Positions 9,911 through 19,200 of a stretch of DNA of 64,000 nucleotides are shown here, piece after piece (the stretch's first letter is position 1; the number at the start of each line of letters is the position of its first letter). The translations under genes were made by a program, and so were the position numbers. The notes under the pieces were generated by a model that saw nothing but the letters and a program-made list of their open reading frames with translations, did not search any database and had not been told where the DNA came from. Source of the DNA: Pedobacter sp. WC2423 (GTDB lineage Bacteria > Bacteroidota > Bacteroidia > Sphingobacteriales > Sphingobacteriaceae); contig NZ_CP162005.1 of assembly GCF_040822065.1 (NCBI RefSeq), positions 1,922,001 to 1,986,000 of the forward strand, written 5' to 3'.

Positions 9911-11536
9911 CTAATCTAATGTTGGTTCCAATTTATATTCGATAATTTTCTCTCCGTAAAGGCGCTCCGGTTCAATGTTTTTAGAATGGCAATAGGCAAT
10001 CAGTTTATTAGATTCTACGATAGGTTTTGACTCATCTGTATACTTTATCGAACTGATATATTTTAACCAAGGTTCCATGCCCATCGCATATACAAACACG
10101 TTACTTGGATTAAAAACATCGATCAATGCCTTTGATTGTTCAAAATTACAACCGGCCAAACGTCTTGATTCATCTTTATCTCTTGCCAGCGTTTCCGGCA
10201 TCAGTGGTCCATACAACCAGGTTAAGGGAGCGCCTTCGCATTCCATACCCAAAAATATCACGTCAATATCACCTGTAATACCATGTATCCGTTCATAAAG
10301 CCGGGGAGAAACATTGCATGAATCAGCGGCAAATAACATCTTCAACCCATCGCTAAATTTAACCTGATGGCATAATTTACTACGCACATCCAGATCACAA
10401 TGCTCCCCAATAAACGGTAACCCTGTAATAGCGCAATCCTTAAATTCCAATGTCTCCATCTCACCCAGCTCTATGATGTTCTTAAAACCCAGTTTTTGAA
10501 ACATCAGCTTTAAATTAGGGTCCTGCAAACTTCCCCCATTACTCCTTGGGACTATAATGTTGGCAACCCTGCTTCTTATCCGCAATAGCGTTTCAAATAA
10601 AATATGATCCTGATGGTTATGCGTAATCAGCACATAATCTATTTTTTCAGGTAAATCTTCGTAAGAGTAACGTGAGATGTCCGTTTCGTAGCCATAGCTA
10701 ATTAAAGGATCAGCCAATATGGTAGTATGCTTTGTTTCTGTTAAAATACAGGCATGGCCAAAATATCTTGTCAGGATGCCATCACCTTCGTACTTTTCGT
10801 ATTGCCTTGGTGCTGTTGTGGTAAAAAAGCTTTTAAATAACTCTTCTTTTCCCGGCTCTATGTCAAAAATATCCTTAATTTCACTAAACTTACGGGGTGT
10901 AATAGACAGATCAAATAGCTCGTCTATCTTTTCACTCTTAAAAGGGAGGTTCACTCTTAAAATTTCATCATTGGGTAGCTTGGGTGTACTTAATACGAAC
11001 GACCTCGAATCATCATCTTTTACCAGAAAAAGATTAAAACTCTGTAAAGATTCATTATAATATTCTGTAGCATATAACAACGACTCAAAAAAACGGAAAG
11101 AGGCATTATTATTCACATCATAAATTAACTCTACTAACCCTTGTAAACGTTCAGGCACCTTTGAGTAAAGATCAGTTAGCGCATATCCCCTGGCCTCTTT
11201 TTTCAGCATTTCATTGAGCTGGATAATGTCTTCTCTTAATCCCAGTAAGCCTGCGCATTGCTCCAGTGTATTGCTGATGAGTGCTTTTATCTCCTCTACT
11301 CGTTTCCCTCCATAATCGATGAAAGGCCCGCCCAGCATTTTAGGGCTCTTTATGGCCGCCGCATGAATGGTCGGGTTCTGCACGTATGAATTCATGATCT
11401 TCAGGTGCCTGTCCTTTATGTTCATAGCTGCAGTGGCAGGTGATACTAAATGAGGCCATGCATACCAGTTATCAATCAAGGGTTCTATAGCCAGATTTGG
11501 CCTGATGAATACTAAATCATCATTATTAATTTCCAT
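9911..11536 (-). CDS. CmlA-like diiron beta-hydroxylase with metallo-beta-lactamase fold
   Basis: 541 aa: an N-terminal all-new domain (about 1-245) with no obvious relative, then a metallo-beta-lactamase fold (about 250-530). The metal motif is THNHQDH near 305, followed by a GEHCDLD segment and AADSCN that supply further ligands. Total length and the two-domain layout match CmlA (532 aa), the non-haem diiron enzyme that hydroxylates the beta-carbon of a carrier-bound aromatic residue in chloramphenicol synthesis; relatives act on carrier-bound Tyr or Leu. In this operon two adenylation domains (A1, A4) have Tyr-type pockets, so beta-hydroxy-Tyr is a plausible product (inference). A plain hydrolase or lactonase remains possible, since MBL folds are versatile. 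Located between methyltransferase and receptor genes, 10-11 bp from each. Confidence 0.7.
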   Translation of the reverse strand: MEINNDDLVFIRPNLAIEPLIDNWYAWPHLVSPATAAMNIKDRHLKIMNSYVQNPTIHAAAIKSPKMLGGPFIDYGGKRVEEIKALISNTLEQCAGLLGLREDIIQLNEMLKKEARGYALTDLYSKVPERLQGLVELIYDVNNNASFRFFESLLYATEYYNESLQSFNLFLVKDDDSRSFVLSTPKLPNDEILRVNLPFKSEKIDELFDLSITPRKFSEIKDIFDIEPGKEELFKSFFTTTAPRQYEKYEGDGILTRYFGHACILTETKHTTILADPLISYGYETDISRYSYEDLPEKIDYVLITHNHQDHILFETLLRIRSRVANIIVPRSNGGSLQDPNLKLMFQKLGFKNIIELGEMETLEFKDCAITGLPFIGEHCDLDVRSKLCHQVKFSDGLKMLFAADSCNVSPRLYERIHGITGDIDVIFLGMECEGAPLTWLYGPLMPETLARDKDESRRLAGCNFEQSKALIDVFNPSNVFVYAMGMEPWLKYISSIKYTDESKPIVESNKLIAYCHSKNIEPERLYGEKIIEYKLEPTLD

Positions 11537-11546
11537 AAAATACTAT

Positions 11547-12260
11547 TTAGTTTGTAAGCGGATTATTTTTCTTTATAAAGACCCGGTAAGCATCTGTAAC
11601 CAGGTCATGTCTTTCATTAGCTGCATTAAATACGGGCCTGTCGCGAATAATTTTATTATTTGCTACGTTCAGAATAGCGTAACGTGCACTTGTTTCAGTG
11701 TCTAAGAAACTGAAGTCACATCTGTCAATGAAAAGCAGGCCATCCACATTCAATTTCGTATCAAGCTCAATTATTTTTTTATTGAACTGATCAAAGGGGT
11801 AATTCGTAATAGTTTTCAAACTTTTCTTGGGGACTGTCTGGGGTCGTTGAAATACAGCCAGACAAAATATCGCATCAAAATTCTCAGATTTCACAAACTC
11901 TTCTGAAAGGCTATTTATAAATCTGTTACGATCATTTTTAAAATGTTGATTGCATTTTTTCAGACACACTTCGCTGATATCTGTGCCTGTAACAAAAGCC
12001 TGTGGAACGTATTGATTGATTGAAGCGACCTCCTCACCAGTAGAACAACCAAAGGATAGTATCGATACTTTTTTACTGCGCTTAAAATAATTTTTACAAA
12101 TTTCAAATAGCTCAGGATATCTGTTTAAAGCAGTATCATGAAGTGTTTGGTGATAATGTTTTCTTTTAGTAACAAATAACCAATACTCTTTTCTAAAATC
12201 TTTGTCGGTTAAAAAACTGACAAAGTGAGACCAGGAAACTTTCAGCCTATTTAATTTCAT
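11547..12260 (-). CDS. SAM-dependent methyltransferase
   Basis: 237 aa. A class I methyltransferase core is seen: motif I is ILSFGCSTGEEV, with the acidic GTDIS at the end of strand 2 and FDAIFCLAVF as motif IV. The spelling resembles CheR-like methyltransferases but I cannot assign a substrate. The frame could be extended to 12371, deep into the upstream gene. ATG 12260 gives a normal N terminus (MKLNRLKVSW) and overlaps the nucleotidyltransferase stop by 14 bp, consistent with translational coupling. The gene context suggests N- or O-methylation of the peptide or of a precursor amino acid, as no methylation domain is present in any of the synthetases. That is inference. Confidence 0.75.
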   Translation of the reverse strand: MKLNRLKVSWSHFVSFLTDKDFRKEYWLFVTKRKHYHQTLHDTALNRYPELFEICKNYFKRSKKVSILSFGCSTGEEVASINQYVPQAFVTGTDISEVCLKKCNQHFKNDRNRFINSLSEEFVKSENFDAIFCLAVFQRPQTVPKKSLKTITNYPFDQFNKKIIELDTKLNVDGLLFIDRCDFSFLDTETSARYAILNVANNKIIRDRPVFNAANERHDLVTDAYRVFIKKNNPLTN

Positions 12261-13203
12261 AACTATAAATATTTTTCTTTTTGATAGCAGCAATCCATTG
12301 ACGGATATACTTTTCAGGGTTATTAAATTTAATATCAGAATGCCTGCTGTATAAGGCCTGCAACACATCACTAAACAAATCCATGGTTACATCCAGACTA
12401 TTCCAGGTATCAGCGAAATCGTAGCGCGCATACATTAACTTAAACCTTGATTCAAAATTTGGGTCAGCCCATTCAGCAATTCTTCTCCCATTGTGTAAAG
12501 TATCAAACTCTGCACCCTTGATACTTTTGGTATGCAGTTCAATCAGATTTAACAGGCAAATCTTCAAACCATTGTCACACTCAATTCTGGCACTCAGTAA
12601 ATCTCCCCTGTGTAACTTGATTGCCATCAAATAGGAATGATGCCAAAACTTATTTACAATAAAGTTTACCCTATCCATATTGAAAACCTTATCCCTCTTA
12701 AATCTGAATACCTCTTCTATATAATGCAGTTTTTTGTTATAATCCTTTTTATCTACCACACACAAAAAACCTCTGTGCACGTTATAGGTAAATGCATGAA
12801 TAGCACTTTCGATACTATTCCTTAAGCTCGCAGGAAGCAATTTTAAAAGGCCACTTTTTTTCTTTAACCCGGCATATAAATATCCCCAATAACACATTCG
12901 CTGATCAAGAAACACTATATCCATTCCTATCCCGTTACTAAAAAAAATCTTATTTCCCAATTGATTTGCCAATACCTTATCTGTATAATAGGCCACCGGT
13001 ACGGATATCTCCTCCATCCATTCAGGATGATGATCAAACCAATTCTTGTTCTTGCAAAAAACCATTGCATCTACATCAGAATATTCGTCGGCCTTGAAAG
13101 TTTCCCTGGCTTGTGAACCTGTAATGATTACACAGGAAATATCTTTATTGCGTTCTGCCCAGGTCTTCAGGCCCAGTATAATTTCATCTTTATTACTGCT
13201 CAT
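12247..13203 (-). CDS. ANT(6)/AadS-like nucleotidyltransferase
   Basis: 318 aa. The N terminus has the polymerase-beta type nucleotidyltransferase signature: ITGSQARE, then YSDVDAMVF with the paired aspartates, and a third aspartate in GIGMDIVFLD. The remaining roughly 200 residues are helical and resemble the streptomycin 6-adenylyltransferase (AadE/AadK/AadS) family in length and order. Members of this family transfer AMP to a hydroxyl group. Within a peptide operon, candidates are adenylylation of the peptide (for self-protection or as tailoring) or a domesticated resistance gene; neither is shown. The gene lies 12 bp after the 2404-aa NRPS and overlaps the methyltransferase gene by 14 bp, so it is part of the operon. 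Confidence 0.75.
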   Translation of the reverse strand: MSSNKDEIILGLKTWAERNKDISCVIITGSQARETFKADEYSDVDAMVFCKNKNWFDHHPEWMEEISVPVAYYTDKVLANQLGNKIFFSNGIGMDIVFLDQRMCYWGYLYAGLKKKSGLLKLLPASLRNSIESAIHAFTYNVHRGFLCVVDKKDYNKKLHYIEEVFRFKRDKVFNMDRVNFIVNKFWHHSYLMAIKLHRGDLLSARIECDNGLKICLLNLIELHTKSIKGAEFDTLHNGRRIAEWADPNFESRFKLMYARYDFADTWNSLDVTMDLFSDVLQALYSRHSDIKFNNPEKYIRQWIAAIKKKNIYSYEIK

Positions 13204-13215
13204 ATGGTTTGAATT

Positions 13216-16200
13216 TTATAAGTAAGGCGGCATAGTGAAATCAACTGCCGATATTTGTAAGACTATGCCATCGGAATAGGCATCGCACTTCATTGAAATA
13301 TTATAATCCTGCGTTGCAATGGCTGTTATTTGTTCCACTGGCATCCGCTGATGCTGCAGATCTCTGTAATTAAAACGGCCAGCTATATATTTACCTTGAA
13401 GATCCATTTTTGCATAGGGTACCTGCTGATGCATCCTACCCTCTAAATGCATTGTATGTACAACTTTACAAAGTCCGGTCAAAGTCATCTCCGCATTTAC
13501 AGTCACACACAGTGGTAATTTATTGGTAAACTGGCCAATGGCTCTTTCTTCTAGTTCACTTTCTCTGCCATCCACAATCACATCTATAATAAATGTCCCG
13601 GTACCAAGATTCAGATAAAGCATAGAGAGCATAAAACTACTGATGGTTATATTGTGCACTTTACAATAAGAAATTATTTGCTGGTAATCAGCGCCCATAA
13701 TCCTTAATTGTTTAAAAACATTTTTTCCCTTTGCCAAAGGCCCCACCTCCTGGGATAGATGTTGGTTCCAATAGGCTAGCTGTAATCTATCCGGCTGATA
13801 AGCAATAAGATTTCTATAAGCTTTTGTGGCTAAGGGTGTAACAGGTAGCCCATAGTATATTTTTTGCAGATAATCCGAAAGCAATCTGTTTGAAATATCA
13901 TCTGTCAATGCGTGATGGATCAGGATATAAACAAGTTCGTTATCAACAATGTAACACCTCATCCCCTTAGCTTGATCAAGGGCAAATGGCAATGCCCTTT
14001 TCGCTGCCAGCTCATCCTGATGTATGTACTCTACCACAGGGTCTAAATCATCTGCTGGTATTTGTCTTAATCCTTCAGAAGTTTTAAAAATCCGCATCCT
14101 TAAAATCTCCAGCTCCACATATACGCTTTTAAGCGTCTTAAGCCACTTATCGTGATCAAAACCTTTTAATTTTATACTGAAAGATCCTAACACATGCCTG
14201 TATTCCTCTCCGTTAAAATATCTCAGCTGGTTAGCACTCAGCAACATTAAACCTCCACTGCCACGATCTGTATCCATGTCATTAAACACTGTTACAAACC
14301 TGGCCAGATCCTGTATGCGTGGTGTTTTAAGGATTTGTATAACAGGTAAGATGAACCCTTGCTTTTTCAGTCTTGCTACTACTTGTACTGATTTTAATGA
14401 ATTACCGCCCAGCTCATAAAAATTATCAGTCACGCCTACGCTATCCAGCACCAAAACAGCCTCCCATATGGCTACCAGTAACTGCTCAACCGCAGTGCTT
14501 GCTGGTACATGCACCTGCTTGATCACATCCTGCATAGTTACATCTGGCAGTGCCTTTCTATCAACCTTCTTATTAGCTGTTAACGGAATACTATCTATTT
14601 CAACAATATAGCTGGGTAACATATATGCAGGCAATTCATTACTCAGCTGCGCGCTCAATAACTGCTTATCTGCCACATTAACCACGTACGCTATCAGGGC
14701 TCCGTTTTTCACCGCTGCCACTGCCTCCGGTACATGCTTCAACAAAACATGCTCTATCTCTTCCAGCGCAATGCGATAGCCCCGTATCTTCACCTGGTTA
14801 TCGGCCCTGCCTGCATTATAAAGCTCACCCGCCGGACTGTACCTTCCTAAATCTCCAGTCAGGTACATCGTTACGCCATCAGCAGCAAGCACAAATTTTT
14901 TGTCTGTAAGCAATTGATCATCCTTATAACCCCTGGCTATAAAAGGGCTGCGAATAGCAATTTCCCCCAATTCATTGGGACCTGCCCTGTTACCCAAAAC
15001 ATCCACTACCAGTAGTTCTGTATTCAACACTCCTACCCCTAAAGGCAGATTCACTTCATTTCCTCTCACAATATAATAGCCCAGGGCTTGTTGTGATTCT
15101 GTGGTGCCATACAATGAAACCTGCACAACGTCTGGAGCCATCTTTTTCAATGCTGCGGCCTGACTTCCCTTTAAGGGTTCTCCACCATAAAAAACATAGC
15201 GTAAATCCTGCAGCAATAGCGGTTCAGTTAATGTTTGTGCGAGTGAAGGTGTCAGGTTCATTACGTTAATACCGTATTGCTGAATCCAGTAAATTAATTC
15301 CGGAGAACCGATCAGGTCCTGTGAGGGGATGATTAATTTAGCTCCAATACAAAGAGGCACAAAAACATCTCTCATCAAGGGATCATGCAGTAAACCAGAT
15401 AACATGCTAAACTGATCAGTTGTACCTACCTTAAATTCCTCCTGCATCCAATGCACATAATTTACCAAAGATCCATGACAAGCTTCTACCAGCTTTGGTG
15501 TTCCGGTAGATCCAGAAGTAAATACACAATAAGCAACCGTATCAGCAGTAACAGTTACTGGTACCCATAATGAAGGATCAAACCCGGCAATAAATTCTTT
15601 ACGTGTATCCAGTACCAGCTTAGGCTGCAAGACAGACAAATAATAATCATTTCTTACAGCAGGTGTTGCGCTGGATAATATACAGAAGCAGGCCCCTGCC
15701 TTCAAAATACCAAGTAACAGGACTGGCAATAAGGTGTTACGCTCAGCATAAACAGCCACCACATCTTCTCTTCCCAGGCCTTTAGACTGTAACATCACAG
15801 CTACAGAAGAAGAGAGTTCCCACAATTCTTTGTACGTATACACACCAGCAGCATCCTCCAACGCTACTTTTTCAGGATGGGCAAACACTTGTTTCGCTAT
15901 CAGATCTATTACAGAAACAGTACATCCGGCATCAACGGGCTTCCATTTGTTTTTACCTGGGCTTAAACTAAACTGATTCAACGGTAAAGTTATAGCATTC
16001 ACTATTTGTTGTAGCAAGCCTGCATATTGTTTTAGCAGCGCTTCAATACTGTTACGATTAAATAATGCTGTACTATATAAGCATTGAAAAGATATGCCCC
16101 TGGCATTCTCCTGTGCATATAATGTAATGTCAAATTTAGATTCCCGTTCCTGTGACTGTTCAGGGTAAATACTGATGCCATCCAACGTAAGCTCCTCATG

Positions 16201-19200
16201 CGGCTGGTTCATCATATTGAAAAACACCTGGAATAAAGGGGTCCTGTCCAGATGCCGCTCAGGCTTCAGCACATCCAATACCTTTTCAAAAGGTAAGTCC
16301 TGATGTGTATAGGCATCCAATGTAGTTGTTCTTACGCGGGATAACAATTCCTTAAAAGTCAATTCTCCTTCAAGAGTTGTTCGTAAAGCCAGCGTATTGA
16401 TAAAGAAGCCTATCAATGATTCTGTTTCTTTCTGGGTCCTGTTCGCAATGGGTGTCCCTACACAAATATCCGTATCCCCACTGTACCTGAACAATAACAA
16501 CTTAAATGCGGCTAACAACAACATAAAAATCGTTGCTCCTTCTCTTTGCGCCAGGTCTTTTAGCTGCTGGGATAGCAATCCATCTATCTGTATCTGGAAT
16601 ACATCACCCCTGTTACCTGCTGCCATAGCACGGGGGCGGTCAAGCGGAAGATTCAGTGTAGTAAGCCCTGCCATTTTTTCTTTCCAATACATTAATGCTT
16701 TATCCTGCACTATATACTTTCTTTGCCATAAAGCATAATCTGCGTATTGCAGCGGCAAAGGTTCCAGCTCCACGGCATCATACAGCGCTAACATCTCCTT
16801 AATAAATAAAGAAACAGACCAGCCGTCAGCAGCGATATGGTGCATCACTACCCGCAAACGGTATTCATCTGAAGCTAGTGGCTCCAGCTTTACCCGTAGC
16901 ATATAATCTTCCAGCAAATCAAAAGCACGGTCAATATCTTCCTCTCTGCGGCTCATTACCCATTTATCCGCTGGTAATACCAACTGATAAGCCATTCCAT
17001 TATCCTCCCTGATCACCGTTCTAAGAATCTCATGCCGCTGAATGATCTCTTTAAATGCGATAGTTAAGCGTTTTAAATCCAATGGCCCTTTCAATCGGAG
17101 CGCGGCAGAGATATGGTAATGCGTACTTCCTTCCAGCTGATCTATAAACCATAACCGCTCCTGAGAAAACGATAAAGGAATTCTTGCTGGTTTGTTGTGC
17201 ACAAATGTGATTGCAGGTAATAACAATCCTTTATCCTTTTCAGTCAGCACTAAAGCCAATGCTTCTACAGTAGGATGATCAAATAAATCCCTTAAGCCTA
17301 CTTCTAAATCCATCTCCTTGCGGATAGCGGAAATTACCCTCATCGCTAACAGAGAATGCCCGCCCAGTTCAAAGAAATTATGCTGTATACCAACCTGTTC
17401 TACCTGTAATAATTGCGACCAGATCTTTGCCAACCGGCTCTCCATAACGTTACGCGGTGCCACATAAGAAGTAATGGTCAACAACATCACATCAGGATCA
17501 GGCAATTGTTTTCTATCCGTTTTCCCATTTGCTGTTAAGGGTAATTCCGCCATTTCTACCAGTAATGCCGGCACCATGTACCCGGGCAATTTAGCCTCCA
17601 GATAGGCTACTATTCCATCTCTGTCATAATTACCTGCAGGTACTATATAAGCAATCAGCATCTTTGTTCCATGCGCATCCGTTTTCGCAATCACCGCATT
17701 TTTACTGACCAGTAAACATTGCTGCAGTACATTTTCAATCTCCATCAACTCTATCCGGTAACCGCGGATCTTAACCTGATTGTCTTTTCTGCCCAGGTAT
17801 GCTATATTTCCATCCGGCAACCAACAGGCAAGGTCCCCAGTCTTATATAAGCGTTTACTGAACGCACTGGACACAAACTTTTCTGTTGTTAATTCAGGTC
17901 TGTTCAGATATCCCCTTGCCAGACCATCCCCACTAATACATAACTCTCCTTTAACCCCTTTAGGCACAATACGCAACTGTTCATCTACGATGTATACTTG
18001 AGTGTTGAGGATAGGTTTCCCTATCGATACCGGTTCTCCTGCATGTAACTCTTTAATCGCAGACCATATCGTAGTTTCTGTAGGACCAAACAAGTTAAAA
18101 ACCCGGTTACTTAAATGCGTTAAGGCTTCCTTTAAATCATTGTTAATTGCTTCCCCACCCGATAATACCACTACCTGCTCCTCATTTTTCCATCCGCTAT
18201 CCAGCAGCATTTGCCAGGTTGCAGGTGTAGCCTGCATATGAGAAGGACGGTGCAAATGGATCAGCTCCTGCAGCAGATAGCCGTCCATAGCCGCTTCCCT
18301 GCTCGCTATGATCACTTTACCTCCCGTAATCAACGGCAGAAATAGTTCTAAATAAGCAATATCAAAAGAGAAAGTAGTAACCGCCAGCACACACGAATCA
18401 GCATTAAAATGCAGTAATTCCTGCATGGCATATAAGAAATTCACCAGCGCAGCATGTTCAATCATCACCCCCTTAGGGTTACCGGTAGAGCCTGAGGTAT
18501 AAATTACATACGCCAACCCTGGCGCAACCTGCGCAGTAGCATCGCCAGGTAGCAAACCTTTATCCGTAATGAGCAGATTTGCTTTTGAATCTGATAATAC
18601 ATAGTTAATTCTGTCTGCAGGATAGGCAGGATCTATCGGAATAAAAGCAGCACCTCCCTTTAAAACGGCTAAAAGGGCTACCACCATATCCAGAGAACGC
18701 TCCAGGCAAATACCCACTAAGCCATACCCTTTTATATCCAGGGCCAACTGGTCTGCACGTGCGTTCAGTGCAGAATATGTAAGCAGCCTATCCTCAAATA
18801 CTACAGCAACATCATCTGGCCTCAGCTTTACCTGTTCTTCAAATAAGGATAGCACTGTTTGATCAGCCGGGTATGTCTTCTTCGTAGCATTGTAATCATA
18901 TAACAGCTCCTTTTCTTCTGCTTTTGTCAGCACATGGATAGCAGACAATTTCAGCAATGGCTCGCTGATAACCTGGCTTAAAACTTCCCTGAAATGCCCT
19001 TTGATCATTTCAATATAACCAGCATCCAGCAAGCTCTCATTGAAATTAAAATCTACAATCAGCTGGCGATGGAGACTTGCCTGTATGGACAATAGATAAT
19101 TATTATTCTCCTCCACCTCAACATTGGTAATCTTCAGAAATGGCTCAGCAGCATCATCTTCAGCAGCTGTTAATGGATAATTTCTGAATACAAAAATAGT

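Noticed and set aside
12261..12371. Longer N terminus of the methyltransferase
   Set aside because: It overlaps the nucleotidyltransferase by 125 bp and adds residues with no methyltransferase similarity.
14560..15930. A-T-reductase module releasing an aldehyde, suggested by the Lys2-like A10
   Set aside because: The carrier domain is followed by a condensation-like domain; no NAD(P)-binding reductase motif is present.
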